From the NCBI GenBank assembly GCA_027459625.1, contig DAIDHP010000011.1, forward strand, positions 27,929 through 91,928: a DNA stretch of 64,000 nucleotides. Direction: 5' to 3'. Position 1 is the first letter of the stretch. The number at the start of each line of letters is the position of its first letter. The notes beneath the pieces are model-generated. The model made no database searches. It saw only the letters and a program-made list of their open reading frames with translations, and was not told the origin of the DNA. This DNA is from Chthonomonadales bacterium. Its GTDB lineage: Bacteria > Armatimonadota > Chthonomonadetes > Chthonomonadales > CAJBBX01. The translations under genes and the position numbers were made by a program. Below, piece after piece: positions 9,643-18,760 of this stretch.

Positions 9643-10311
9643 TTATACCACAGCAATCTTGGAGGCGGCAAGGGTTTTCTTTCGCTTGAATGGTTTACGC
9701 AACACGATCTTGCTTGAATCCAAGCCAGCCGCAGTCAACGCCTTGTCCCATGAATCAAAACGTCTGCGTGCGGCGGTAATCAGCGTTATATCAAACTCCT
9801 CCATGCTCTTGGCGTTCAAATCCACCCCTTTGGAGTATAAATCCTTCAGTCGTTTAATAACCGTATCCTTATCCCATTCCTGATACTTGCGAATATCCGA
9901 ATAATCCAATCCCGCAGCTTGAATGGCGTTCTTCCACGAACCAAAATGCTTTCTTTTCGTAGCGGCGGCTGCAAGCTGCGGATCCACCTGGGTGCTGATG
10001 TGCCTCCAGGAGAGATCCACGCCCTTTTCATGCAACTCACGGATACGCTCAAGTATCAGATCGCGATTCCAAGTCTTATATCTTCGGATATCGTCGTAAT
10101 TCAACCCCGAATACTCCACGGCGTCACGCCAAGAGCCGAAATAACGCGTGGCTGCACGAAGCAAAGCGACATGATTTTGGGAAATTGCGGAGTAGTTCAA
10201 GTCATCTCCGGCATGATACATACGATTTATTTCAGAGCCAATAGACTCACGATTCCATTTGCGCACAGGCTGACCTTCCTCATTTTTTCCAAACAGCCTC
10301 CTAATCGCCAC
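9643..10311 (-). CDS. Protein of tandem homing-endonuclease-associated repeats
   Basis: The 222-residue basic protein consists of three repeats of about 60 residues. Each has the pattern W-x-R/K then a helix (ILERIRELHEKGVDLSW), then AAAxxxFGSWxxAxxxAGLDYxxIR. The phrases YFGSWRDAVEYSGLNY, HFGSWKNAIQAAGLDY and RFDSWDKALTAAGLDS mark the three units. This matches the repeat found next to HNH/homing endonuclease domains, where it is thought to bind DNA. No nuclease domain is present here, so the protein would be a stand-alone DNA-binding repeat array. The C-terminus is lysine-rich. Start is a GTG at 10311 with no clear Shine-Dalgarno, so the exact N-terminus is uncertain. The function is not known. 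Confidence 0.65.
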   Translation of the reverse strand: MAIRRLFGKNEEGQPVRKWNRESIGSEINRMYHAGDDLNYSAISQNHVALLRAATRYFGSWRDAVEYSGLNYDDIRRYKTWNRDLILERIRELHEKGVDLSWRHISTQVDPQLAAAATKRKHFGSWKNAIQAAGLDYSDIRKYQEWDKDTVIKRLKDLYSKGVDLNAKSMEEFDITLITAARRRFDSWDKALTAAGLDSSKIVLRKPFKRKKTLAASKIAVV

Positions 10312-10658
10312 ACAAGCAATTTTGCGGAGATAGGGATAACACTTCTCCCATCTTCAAACAACGGCCACAACATGATGGCGCAAGAGCGTTTTCCAATTGT
10401 TCAGACTGCTTGATTATCATAACATTTTAGGCTTATTTGGCTGATAAAGTCAAGATCGAACGTATCCCTTTGGCTATATTTGAGATACAATCTCTCATAC
10501 GCGCCATGAACCTCAATCCGATGAATTCCATCAGTTTTTCTTGGAATGGTTCTATTGCAGACTTGGCGAGTTATGTCGCGCAAGCCGTTTTCACAAACTC
10601 GCGCGAGCAAGTTTGTGCATGCGCCTTCGATGCAGTCTTAATTCCAAATTCCTAATGC
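10312..10658. other. Divergent intergenic region upstream of mutS2 with hairpin
   Basis: No gene is convincing here, although a short frame (10437-10655) is open on the plus strand. An 8-bp perfect inverted repeat, CACAAACT/AGTTTGTG, at 10592-10617 sits about 40 nt upstream of the mutS2 -10 box and could be an operator or a hairpin. Confidence 0.5.
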
Positions 10659-10664
10659 TACAAT
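10659..10664 (+). promoter_or_regulatory. -10 box for leaderless mutS2 transcript
   Basis: TACAAT ends 6 nt before the mutS2 ATG. Transcription starting about 7 nt after the box would begin at the A of the start codon. No -35 consensus and no Shine-Dalgarno are visible. Confidence 0.55.
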
Positions 10665-10670
10665 AGATTT

Positions 10671-13028
10671 ATGAACGAGCACACACTACAACTTTTGGAT
10701 TACCATGAGATACTCAGCCGTATCAAGACGCATCTATCCACCGCGATGTCGATGGAATCGCTTCTTGAACTCGCCCCAAGCATGCATTCGGAGGTGATTC
10801 TTCTCAGGCATCAGGAGACTCGGGAGGCGCGGCTTTTGTTGGAATTAGACTCCGGAATGCCTTTGGGCGGCGTAAGAGATATCCGGGGTCCGATTGAAAA
10901 CGCCGTTAAATTCATCCAATTGACGCCTCGGGAGCTCCGGGATGTCTCTCAAACGATCCATTCATCCCGCCGCTTAAAAACCTATTTATTGAAACAGGCG
11001 GAAAGATGCCCCTTGCTCGCCGATATATCGCGCAATATCCCCCCTCTCACCAACCTGGACACACGTATTGACGATGCGATCTCGGAAAACTGCGAAGTGA
11101 GGGATAACGCCTCGGCGGAGCTATCATCCATTCGTAGCCGACAACGTTCCTTGCATGCACGCCTGATGGAAAAGCTCAATTCGGTGCTCGCATCCGATAA
11201 CCGCCGCTCATTGATACAGGAGCCAATCATCACCCTGCGTGAGGGCAGATATTGCATACCGGTCAAATCGGAATGCAAAGGACAGTTTGGGGGAATCATC
11301 CATGATGCAAGCGCGAGCGGCGCCACGGTGTTCATCGAACCAGGCGGTTGCGTGGACCTCGGCAACGATTTAAAGGAACTCGCATTGAAGGAGGAGCGGG
11401 AGGTATTCCGCATCCTGGACCAACTTACCAGCCTCGTGAGGGAGCGAGCGGATGATCTGAAACGATTATGCGCAATAGTGGTGAATTTGGATATGGCGAA
11501 CGCGAGAGCGATTTACGCCTTGGAAATCGACGCCGTCGAGCCCAAGTTCAACAGGAATGGATCGATACGCATTCGAGCTGCGCGCCATCCGCTGCTGCAA
11601 GCCGATGTGGTCCCCATAGATATCGAATTCGGTGTCAAATGTAAAACCTTGCTTCTCACCGGACCAAACACCGGAGGAAAAACCGTCTCGTTGAAAACCG
11701 TGGGGTTATTGACACTCATGGCGCAATCGGGCATGCAGGTGCCGTGCGCTCCGGATTCGGAACTGGCCATTTTCGATCAAGTCTTCGCGGATATAGGGGA
11801 CGAGCAGGATATCCGGCAATCGCTCTCCACGTTCTCCGCCCATCTTAGTCATATCGCGAAGATCATAGAAACAATCGGAGACAACGCATTGGTGTTGCTC
11901 GACGAAATTGGAGCGGGCACGGATCCGGCGGAGGGGGCGGCTCTTGCGAAGGCGATTCTGGATGAGTTGATGGGAGGGAACGCGAGGGTTATGGCGACCA
12001 CCCATTACGGAGAGTTGAAGGAGTACGCCTATACGCACCCTCTGGTGGAAAACGCCGCAGTGGAGTTTGACAGAGAGACCTTGCAGCCCACCTACCACAT
12101 CCTTCAGGGAACCCCGGGAAGCTCTCACGCTTTTTACATATCGGAACGTCTGGGCCTTCCCCGCCGCATTGTCGACGATGCGAAAAAGCATTTATCCAAT
12201 CGTGACAGGGATAGCGCCGAGCTTTTACAAAGGATCGAGCAGAGCCGCAAAGCCGCGCGCGAAGCCGAGGATTGCGCAAAACGGGAATGGTGCGTAGCGC
12301 AAAAGGCGAAAGAGGAGTATCAGGAGCGTTTGAATGAGATAACCGAGATTCAAAGATCCATCCGCAAGAACGCCTCCGAAGAGGCGCGTCTCATTCTAAG
12401 CCGCACATCCGAGAAGGCGGAGGCGATCCTTGCCGATCTGCGAAAAATGAACAAGGGGGCACGAAAGGGTCCCTCCACTCGCAAAAAGATAGTCGCTCTG
12501 CAAGAGGAGGCGACGGAAAACCTGAAGGCTCCCGAACCTCCCATGGAGGAACTGGCTCCGGTGGATCACGTTTACTCCATGGGAGATCGGGTACGGGTGA
12601 CCACGCTAAACATGGAAGGGGTGATCCTCGAACTTCCAAACGACTTTGAGGCGAAAGTGCGTATCGGTTCCATGCATACCACATTGCCACTCGACATATT
12701 GCGTCCCGTAGTCACCAAAAAAGACGAAATGCCGAAGAAATCCGATGGTTCCGATTTATCCCTGCAAAAAGCGATAGAGATATCCCCAGAACTATCCTTG
12801 AGAGCCATGCATCTGGAGGAGGCTGAACCCATTCTCAGCAAATACTTGGATGACGCTTACGCCGCCGGTCTGAAGCAGGCGAGAATCATTCATGGAAAAG
12901 GGACTGGCGTGTTGCGGCGCTTCGTAAATGAGTATCTGAAAAACCATCCGGTCATTCTTTCCCTTCGAGCGGGGGACTCGGACGAAGGCGGCCAAGGTGT
13001 GACGATTGTGACATTCAAGGAGAACTAA
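10671..13028 (+). CDS. mutS2: MutS2 family ATPase/endonuclease
   Basis: The 785-residue length and domain order fit MutS2, which acts on branched DNA or recombination intermediates and, in some bacteria, on collided ribosomes. There is an N-terminal clamp-type region, the Walker A motif GPNTGGKTVSLKTV near residue 330, STFSAHLSHIAKII, Walker B ALVLLDEIGAGTDP, and ATTHYGELKEYA. A long charged coiled coil follows at about 510-610, and the C-terminal Smr domain begins near 700, with HGKGTGVLRRFV. The Smr nuclease motif usually written LDLRG reads LSLRA here, so the acidic residue is missing. It appears leaderless, with a -10 box 6 nt before ATG. It is followed by cdd after 14 nt. Confidence 0.95.
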   Translation: MNEHTLQLLDYHEILSRIKTHLSTAMSMESLLELAPSMHSEVILLRHQETREARLLLELDSGMPLGGVRDIRGPIENAVKFIQLTPRELRDVSQTIHSSRRLKTYLLKQAERCPLLADISRNIPPLTNLDTRIDDAISENCEVRDNASAELSSIRSRQRSLHARLMEKLNSVLASDNRRSLIQEPIITLREGRYCIPVKSECKGQFGGIIHDASASGATVFIEPGGCVDLGNDLKELALKEEREVFRILDQLTSLVRERADDLKRLCAIVVNLDMANARAIYALEIDAVEPKFNRNGSIRIRAARHPLLQADVVPIDIEFGVKCKTLLLTGPNTGGKTVSLKTVGLLTLMAQSGMQVPCAPDSELAIFDQVFADIGDEQDIRQSLSTFSAHLSHIAKIIETIGDNALVLLDEIGAGTDPAEGAALAKAILDELMGGNARVMATTHYGELKEYAYTHPLVENAAVEFDRETLQPTYHILQGTPGSSHAFYISERLGLPRRIVDDAKKHLSNRDRDSAELLQRIEQSRKAAREAEDCAKREWCVAQKAKEEYQERLNEITEIQRSIRKNASEEARLILSRTSEKAEAILADLRKMNKGARKGPSTRKKIVALQEEATENLKAPEPPMEELAPVDHVYSMGDRVRVTTLNMEGVILELPNDFEAKVRIGSMHTTLPLDILRPVVTKKDEMPKKSDGSDLSLQKAIEISPELSLRAMHLEEAEPILSKYLDDAYAAGLKQARIIHGKGTGVLRRFVNEYLKNHPVILSLRAGDSDEGGQGVTIVTFKEN

Positions 13029-13042
13029 CGCGGAGAGGAAAT

Positions 13043-13441
13043 ATGCTAAGTGATATTCAAATCGCCGTCCTGCTCATGCATGCGGTTCGCGTAAGGGAAA
13101 ACGCATACGCCCCATACAGCGGATTTAAGGTCGGCGCGATCGTCATTGACGAGCAAGATAGAGTTTTCCCCGGTTGCAACGTGGAAAACGGCTCCTACGG
13201 CTTATCTCTATGCGCCGAACGAACAGCCATTTCCATGGCGATAGCTCACGGTGCGAAGAGCTTGCAAGCCATTCTGCTTGCGTCCCAATCGACCCCCCCG
13301 GCAACCCCCTGCGGCGCCTGCCTGCAATGGATGTCGGAGTTGGCATCTCCTGATATGGAGATTATCACCGCCGCTCCGTCCGGGGAATTCAGGCGATATC
13401 GCTTAAGGGATATGCTTGGACATCCGTTTCATCTGAGATGA
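13043..13441 (+). CDS. cdd: Cytidine deaminase
   Basis: The 132-residue protein matches the short homotetrameric class of cytidine deaminase, which converts cytidine or deoxycytidine to the uridine form in pyrimidine salvage. The substrate-binding phrase NVENGSYG is followed by the zinc/catalytic motif CAERTA, where Glu is the proton shuttle. The second zinc motif is PCGACLQW. The start ATG at 13043 has GGAGAGG a few nucleotides upstream, and the gene lies 14 nt behind mutS2, so the two are probably co-transcribed. Nothing unusual is seen in the catalytic residues. Confidence 0.95.
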   Translation: MLSDIQIAVLLMHAVRVRENAYAPYSGFKVGAIVIDEQDRVFPGCNVENGSYGLSLCAERTAISMAIAHGAKSLQAILLASQSTPPATPCGACLQWMSELASPDMEIITAAPSGEFRRYRLRDMLGHPFHLR

Positions 13442-13913
13442 TGTGGCATACGATCCGGCAAATCACGGGATTGTGGGTTACGAAGATAGAGGAAGGATCG
13501 ACCATGGCATATTTCGCGTTTCAAGTTTTTCATCAATCCTCTAACTCTCGAAGAGACTTCATGCGCTGAATTATTGTCAATATCCTAAAACACATTAATA
13601 ATATATTACTTTTAATTATTATATAATATCCGTCTCATTCTCTCGAAAATCCGAATACGGGTTTATATGATTTCGGTATATTTCAATTCCGATTCGATAT
13701 ATTTTATGGTAATATACTGATGTGTTTCAATTTGGAAGGAATCGCCTCCAATGCGTTCGGCGTCCGCCGAATGTTCATATAGCGAAAACAACAAAATAAC
13801 CGATCCCGATCCTTCCCATGCGGAGACCTGACCGGCGCATGGTTTATTTTTTGCATGAGACCATTGCGTCTTACGCGACACCTCCCGCATGCCTGTAATT
13901 TTCGGATAAGACC
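13442..13913 (+). other. AT-rich intergenic region upstream of the hydrogenase operon
   Basis: The part from about 13570 to 13720 is very AT-rich and contains several TATAAT-like boxes (for example 13622-13627). The ech promoter is probably here, but I cannot choose one box. No gene is supported. Confidence 0.5.
13816..13852 (+). terminator. Hairpin with T-rich tail upstream of ech operon
   Basis: CCATGCG pairs perfectly with CGCATGG across a 13-nt loop and is followed by TTTATTTTTT. It sits 60 nt before echA, so it is either a terminator for upstream reading or an attenuator in the ech leader. Confidence 0.55.
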
Positions 13914-15878
13914 ATGAGCAATTTCATATATTACGTTCCGCTCTCGATTATCTTAGTCGCTTTGATTCTTGCGCCTCTTGTATTCGCTTTTGTGATATCC
14001 ATTGTTCGTTCCGACTACCTTTGTTCCCTGATTATCATCGTGATAGCTGCGGTTTTGGCGATTTCCTCCCTTATCCTTTTCGCGCGTGTGACGATCACGC
14101 ACCAGATCATTCACTACGCACCGGGATTGATCGACTGGAACCTTCTCGTAACGATTGCGGATTTCGGCTTGATGGCGATGTTTATTCGGATGGGCGTTCG
14201 ACGCAAAAGCGTGCTCATACTTGTATTCGCCGTCATTCAGACCATCATACTCGCATGGGTGGAGTTTGGTCCGAAGCACACGGAGATGGCGTATCCGCCG
14301 ATTTTCATCGACTGGCTTTCCATCGTGATGACGCTTATCGTATCGATAGTGGGGTCCATTGTCGCCATTTATTCGCTGCCCTATATGCGCGAACACGAAC
14401 GGCATCAAAACCTGACGGTCAGCAAGCAACCTCAATTTTTCCGCACGCTCCTGCTATTTCTGGGAGCCATGAATGGGATGGTTTTATCAGGCAATCTCCT
14501 ATGGATCTATTTTTTCTGGGAGATAACCACATTATGCAGCTTTTGCCTCATCAGTCATGACGAAACCGAGGAGTCGCTGCGTTACGCCACCCGCGCTTTG
14601 TGGATGAACATGGTGGGAGGTGTGGGGTTTATCACCGGTATCGCCCTGATACAGTTAAAAAATCTGCCGATGGACGCCAGTCGTCTCTTGCAGCTTGTGC
14701 ATACGGGTAATGAGGCGCATCTTGTCGCCCTCCTGATGCTCCCGATGGCGTGTTTATGCTTTGCGGGTTTCACCAAGGCGGCTCAAATGCCCTTCCAATC
14801 CTGGCTGCTTGGAGCGATGGTGGCGCCCACGCCGGTATCCGCACTTCTTCACTCCAGCACCATGGTGAAAGCGGGCGTCTATTTAATCATCCGTTTCGCG
14901 CCGATTTTCCGTCACACCGGCCTGAGCGAGATGGTGGCGATCGTGGGAGCCTTCTCCTTTATCACCGGTGCGATGCTCGCCATTGGTCAGTCCAACGCCA
15001 AAAAGGTCCTCGCCTATTCCACGATCTCCAATCTGGGCTTGATTATCGCATGCGCCGGATTGAACACGCCCCTCGCCTTGGCGGCGGCGGTGATGCTCAT
15101 CATCTTTCACGCGGTCTCCAAGGGGCTGCTGTTCATGGCTACGGGCGTGGTGGATCAATCCATCCACAGCAAGGATATCGAGGACATGCAGGGCTTATGG
15201 GCAAGCATGCCTTTAACATCTCTGATCATGGTGATTGGGATCCTCTCCATGCTCCTGCCGCCGTTCGGAGTGCTGATCGCCAAACTCGCCGCGATAGAAT
15301 CCTCCATCCAAAATCCTCTGGTGATGGCCATGCTTGTGATCGGCAGCACGCTCACCGTTGTATTCTGGACGAAGTGGATGGGGAGAATGCTGGCGACGAA
15401 TCCCCGAGCGGACGGACGCAAGAGGGAGAGTCTTCCCGCGCTGTATGCCGGCACATTAGCCGTCCTTGCAAGCGGAGCCGTTATTTTGAGCCTTTTTGTC
15501 AAGCCGATTCTGGAAAACCTTGTGCTTCCCGCAGTGGCGAATTATTATAACGTCGCCGGCATGGAAATGACCCCCACGGTTCTAAGCGCACCGTGGTTAA
15601 TGATATTCCTTGTTATTGCGCTCTCCGTTTTGGCCCCGACTTTCTTCAACCATCTTCGATCCAGCCAAATCAAGCCGGCGTATTTATGCGGAGAGCAGAT
15701 CGCCTCCCATTCCACAACGGCTCAGTTTTTGACCGTTGCGGATAGCGCCGCGGAGATGACGGTGCGGGGTTACTATTTTGAAAAGGTTACGGACGAGTCC
15801 GTTCATGTGAAATGGGTGACGATAGTTGCCACTCTATTGATAGTCATTCTATTTGGAGCAGTCTATCTGTGGAAATAA
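13914..15878 (+). CDS. echA: Ech hydrogenase subunit A (NuoL-like ion-pumping membrane protein)
   Basis: This 654-residue, very hydrophobic protein has about 15-16 membrane helices and belongs to the NuoL/MrpA antiporter-like family. It carries family features such as SGNLLWIYFFWEITTLCSF, PFQSWLLGAMVAPTPVSALL and HSSTMVKAGVYL (residues about 313-324), with the conserved lysine and histidine positions for proton or sodium transfer. It is the first of six genes in the order A-B-C-D-E-F, identical to the known ech operons. In the complex it would couple electron transfer between ferredoxin and protons to ion translocation across the cytoplasmic membrane. The 3' end overlaps echB by 10 nt. The Shine-Dalgarno is weak (GGATAAG). 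Confidence 0.92.
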   Translation: MSNFIYYVPLSIILVALILAPLVFAFVISIVRSDYLCSLIIIVIAAVLAISSLILFARVTITHQIIHYAPGLIDWNLLVTIADFGLMAMFIRMGVRRKSVLILVFAVIQTIILAWVEFGPKHTEMAYPPIFIDWLSIVMTLIVSIVGSIVAIYSLPYMREHERHQNLTVSKQPQFFRTLLLFLGAMNGMVLSGNLLWIYFFWEITTLCSFCLISHDETEESLRYATRALWMNMVGGVGFITGIALIQLKNLPMDASRLLQLVHTGNEAHLVALLMLPMACLCFAGFTKAAQMPFQSWLLGAMVAPTPVSALLHSSTMVKAGVYLIIRFAPIFRHTGLSEMVAIVGAFSFITGAMLAIGQSNAKKVLAYSTISNLGLIIACAGLNTPLALAAAVMLIIFHAVSKGLLFMATGVVDQSIHSKDIEDMQGLWASMPLTSLIMVIGILSMLLPPFGVLIAKLAAIESSIQNPLVMAMLVIGSTLTVVFWTKWMGRMLATNPRADGRKRESLPALYAGTLAVLASGAVILSLFVKPILENLVLPAVANYYNVAGMEMTPTVLSAPWLMIFLVIALSVLAPTFFNHLRSSQIKPAYLCGEQIASHSTTAQFLTVADSAAEMTVRGYYFEKVTDESVHVKWVTIVATLLIVILFGAVYLWK

Positions 15879-16720
15879 TTAACATATTCTTTGTTGTTGT
15901 GATCGCCCCGGTCATTGGCGGGTTGCTGTTTGGATTGGATCGAAAATTGACCGCGAGGCTGCAGAAACGGATGGGCCCGCCGATATTGCAGCCTTTTTAC
16001 GACCTGATTAAGCTTTTCGGAAAAGGCAGGATAGCGGCGAATCAATTTCAGTTGATCAGCGTATCCGTTTACATAGCCTGCACGATCCTCTCTTTGATAT
16101 TGCTGGCTACGGGGCAGGATCTGCTCGTGCTGCTATTCGTACTGGCTCTGGGTCATATCATGCTGATACTTGGGGGGTTCAGCGTCCGTTCCCCCTACAG
16201 CCAGATAGGGAGCCAGAGGGAGATACTGCAGTTGATGGCGTATGAGCCATTGCTGGTATTTATGGTGATAGGAACCTACCTGAAGACGGGCAGCTTTTTG
16301 GTATCCAACCTGATGACCGGTTCATACAAGCCTCTCTTGATCTCCCTTCCGGCGTTTCTACTGACCCAGATAATCGTTATGGCGATCAAACTGCACAAAT
16401 CCCCTTTCGATATCTCCGCATCGCACCACGCACATCAGGAGCTTGTGAAAGGGATATACACCGAGTTCTCCGGGGCGCAACTCGCCTTGATCGAAATGGC
16501 GCACTGGTACGAACTCATTCTTTTAATGGGCTTTATCGCCCTTCTTTGGCAGACGAACCTCATTATCGGCGGATTAATCGCCTTCGCCTGCTTCCTGGCG
16601 GTGATTCTTTTGGATAACATCTCCGCCAGATTAACTTGGAAATGGATGATCCGGTTCGCATGGACGTTCGGTGTTGGGATATCGGTGGCGAACCTTACTG
16701 CGATTTATATATTAAGGTGA
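15869..16720 (+). CDS. echB: Ech hydrogenase subunit B (NuoH-like membrane anchor)
   Basis: The protein is 283 residues from a GTG start at 15869 that overlaps the end of echA, with GGAG upstream at 15854-15857. It has about eight membrane helices and the NuoH/HycD signature elements: LTARLQKRMGPPILQPFYDLIK near residue 25 and SPFDISASHHAHQELVKG near residue 180, the last containing the conserved acidic or polar residues of the quinone-chamber equivalent. The translated frame extends further upstream inside echA, but the GTG start gives the family length. The subunit anchors the hydrophilic arm to the membrane and connects it to EchA. Identification is firm from sequence and gene order. Confidence 0.93.
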   Translation: MEIINIFFVVVIAPVIGGLLFGLDRKLTARLQKRMGPPILQPFYDLIKLFGKGRIAANQFQLISVSVYIACTILSLILLATGQDLLVLLFVLALGHIMLILGGFSVRSPYSQIGSQREILQLMAYEPLLVFMVIGTYLKTGSFLVSNLMTGSYKPLLISLPAFLLTQIIVMAIKLHKSPFDISASHHAHQELVKGIYTEFSGAQLALIEMAHWYELILLMGFIALLWQTNLIIGGLIAFACFLAVILLDNISARLTWKWMIRFAWTFGVGISVANLTAIYILR

Positions 16721-16727
16721 TTGTAAA

Positions 16728-16823
16728 ATGCGCTCGGCATTCTTCAATAAATGCGTTAAACACCGCCAAATGCACTTTGGGAGGATTTTGCAGTCACCGT
16801 TATTGGAAGGCTTTGCGAGATGA
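16728..16823 (+). CDS. Possible 31-residue ORF coupled between echB and echC
   Basis: An ATG at 16728 opens a 31-codon frame whose TGA overlaps the echC start as ATGA. AAGGTG, which spans the echB stop, lies 8 nt upstream as a Shine-Dalgarno. It therefore fills the only long gap in an otherwise tightly packed operon. The peptide starts MRSAFFNKCVKHRQ and is basic; I recognise no family. It may be a translational coupler for echC or an accessory peptide. Coding status is not proven. Confidence 0.4.
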   Translation: MRSAFFNKCVKHRQMHFGRILQSPLLEGFAR

Positions 16824-17242
16824 ACATACTGCAAAAATCCCGCGCCAAGTCCCCTTGGATACTGCATTACGACGCCGGGGCTTGCAACGGCTGCGACATA
16901 GAGATACTGGCGTGTCTGACTCCGGTGTATGATATCGAGCGGTTCGGGATGGTCAATGTGGGAAACCCGAAGCATGCGGACGTGCTGCTTGTGACGGGAA
17001 CATGCAACAAGCGTAGTGCGCGGGTGTTGAAAAACCTCTATGACCAGATGCCCGACCCCAAGGTTGTAGTCGCCGTGGGGGCGTGCGCTCTCTCCGGGGG
17101 AATCTTTCACGAATGTTACAACGTATTGCAAGGCGTTGACGGCACGGTACCCGTGGATGTTTACGTTCCCGGGTGCGCCGCGCGCCCGGAGGCGATTATG
17201 GAAGGGGTTATGATGGCCCTGGAAAAGATGAACCAAAGATGA
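16820..17242 (+). CDS. echC: Ech hydrogenase small subunit C (NuoB-like)
   Basis: The 140-residue protein is the small electron-transfer subunit that holds the proximal [4Fe-4S] cluster next to the nickel-iron site. Cysteine ligands are visible in ACNGCDIE (near residues 18-21), in AVGACALSGG and in VPGCAARPE, all as in NuoB/EchC. The ATG at 16820 overlaps the stop of a 31-codon ORF, and the stop overlaps the echD start (ATGATG). Both overlaps suggest coupled translation. Length and motifs agree with group 4 hydrogenases. Confidence 0.95.
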   Translation: MNILQKSRAKSPWILHYDAGACNGCDIEILACLTPVYDIERFGMVNVGNPKHADVLLVTGTCNKRSARVLKNLYDQMPDPKVVVAVGACALSGGIFHECYNVLQGVDGTVPVDVYVPGCAARPEAIMEGVMMALEKMNQR

Positions 17243-17634
17243 TGGAAACCATGGAGATCAAACCTCAGGAAATTATTGACATTCCGAATATCCGCGACGT
17301 GGATGTTTCCGAATTGCTGGACAGGGTCAAAAAAGCTGCGGACGAAAAGAGACGATTTGTGACGATGACCGCTCTGGATCGCGGGGATCATTTCGAGGTC
17401 CTTTATCATTTTGATCGGGACCTCCATTTGGAGCACCTGCGAGTAAGAGTCCCAAAGGGGCAGACACTTCCCAGCATCAGTTCCGTGTACTTAGCCGCCT
17501 TCCTGGTGGAAAACGAAATCAAGGAGCTATTCGGACTCGAAATAACCGATATCGCCATTGATTATCAAAACCACCTCTATCTCATCGAGGGAGTTGAACC
17601 GGCGCCGATGGCAAAGGATAAGCCGCTTGAATAG
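17239..17634 (+). CDS. echD: Ech hydrogenase subunit D (NuoC-like)
   Basis: The 131-residue soluble subunit is related to the NuoC 30-kDa protein of complex I. The typical C-terminal pattern is LRVRVPKGQTLPSISSVYLA followed by A-x-F-L-V-E-N-E-I-K-E-L-F-G, which is the conserved ELFGL motif. The start is ATG at 17239 (or 17242), overlapping echC. It contains no metal ligands and probably stabilises the EchC/EchE pair. The gene lies 22 nt before echE. The family assignment is clear from the ELFGLEITD stretch and the operon position. Confidence 0.92.
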   Translation: MMETMEIKPQEIIDIPNIRDVDVSELLDRVKKAADEKRRFVTMTALDRGDHFEVLYHFDRDLHLEHLRVRVPKGQTLPSISSVYLAAFLVENEIKELFGLEITDIAIDYQNHLYLIEGVEPAPMAKDKPLE

Positions 17635-17656
17635 GATGAATCGCTAGGAAAAAAGA

Positions 17657-18736
17657 ATGTCAAACAGAACAGTAATACCTTTCGGCCCTCAGCACCCCGT
17701 CCTTCCCGAGCCGATTCAATTGAAATTGGAGTTGCAGGATGAGACCGTGGTGAGCGCCATTCCCCATATCGGCTATGTGCATCGAGGAATCGAGAAAGCT
17801 GCGGAGCGCATGGAATACACTCAGAACGTATTTCTAGTGGAGCGCGTTTGCGGCATCTGCAGCTTTATTCACGCCCTCTGTTATTGCCAAGCGATCGAGC
17901 AGTTGCAAAACATCGAAGCTTCTCCTCGCGCAAAATATCTGCGGGTGATTTGGAGCGAATTGCATCGTCTTCACAGCCACCACCTGTGGCTAGGACTTTT
18001 CGCGGACGCCTTCGGCTACGAGAGCCTCTTCATGCAATTTTGGCGCAACCGCGAGATGCTGATGGATATCTTCGACAAGACCGCGGGCAGCCGGGTGATC
18101 ATCTCCACCTGCGCCATCGGCGGCACAAGGAGGGATATCAGCGATGTCCATCTCCAGGAGATACTGGATACGCTCGACGAAGTGGAAAAACAACTCGACA
18201 AGACACTCCCCGTCATCCTTAATGATTATACGGTCAAAAAACGCACTGTCGGAATTGGAAAGATAACCCGGGAACAGGCTCTGGAACTTGGAGCGGCAGG
18301 ACCGGTGTTGCGCGCCAACGGGGTGGCGCAGGATATGCGACAACTGGGTTACGCCGCCTACGGGGAGCTTGGCTTTGAACCTGTGACGGAAAACGACGGC
18401 GACTGCTACGCCAGAGCGAAAGTGCGCGCCAGAGAGTGCTACCAAAGCGTGGAGTTGGTGCGAAAAGCCATTCGGCAGTTGCCAGACGGGGAGATTCTAA
18501 CCAAACCCAAGGGGAGGCCGAAAGGTCAGGTTATCTCCCGGGTGGAGCAGCCGCGAGGAGAATTGCTCTACTTTCTATCGGCGGACGGAACGAACCGGTT
18601 GGACCGGCTGCGTATTCGCACCCCCACCTTCGCAAATGTGCCCCCATTGGTGGCGATGCTCCCAGGATGCGAGCTGGCGGATGTTCCAGTAATCGTGCTC
18701 TCCATAGACCCATGCATCAGCTGCACGGAGAGATGA
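17657..18736 (+). CDS. echE: Ech hydrogenase large subunit E, [NiFe] catalytic (NuoD-like)
   Basis: The 359-residue protein is the catalytic subunit of a membrane-bound group 4 [NiFe] hydrogenase. Both nickel-ligand motifs are intact: RVCGICSFIH near residues 63-72 and DPCISCTER at residues about 351-359, at the extreme C-terminus. Having both separates it from complex I NuoD, which has lost them. The protein ends right after the second motif, so no C-terminal peptide cleavage by a maturation protease is expected, as in Ech enzymes. AGGAAAAAAG precedes the ATG at 17657. No hyp maturation genes lie in this window. The reaction is H2 evolution or uptake with ferredoxin through EchF. Confidence 0.96.
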   Translation: MSNRTVIPFGPQHPVLPEPIQLKLELQDETVVSAIPHIGYVHRGIEKAAERMEYTQNVFLVERVCGICSFIHALCYCQAIEQLQNIEASPRAKYLRVIWSELHRLHSHHLWLGLFADAFGYESLFMQFWRNREMLMDIFDKTAGSRVIISTCAIGGTRRDISDVHLQEILDTLDEVEKQLDKTLPVILNDYTVKKRTVGIGKITREQALELGAAGPVLRANGVAQDMRQLGYAAYGELGFEPVTENDGDCYARAKVRARECYQSVELVRKAIRQLPDGEILTKPKGRPKGQVISRVEQPRGELLYFLSADGTNRLDRLRIRTPTFANVPPLVAMLPGCELADVPVIVLSIDPCISCTER

Positions 18737-18760
18737 ATGAAAGAAACCGGAGGACACTCC

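Noticed and set aside
10437..10655. 72-codon frame before mutS2
   Set aside because: It covers the putative operator hairpin, has no ribosome site and stops just before the mutS2 -10 box.
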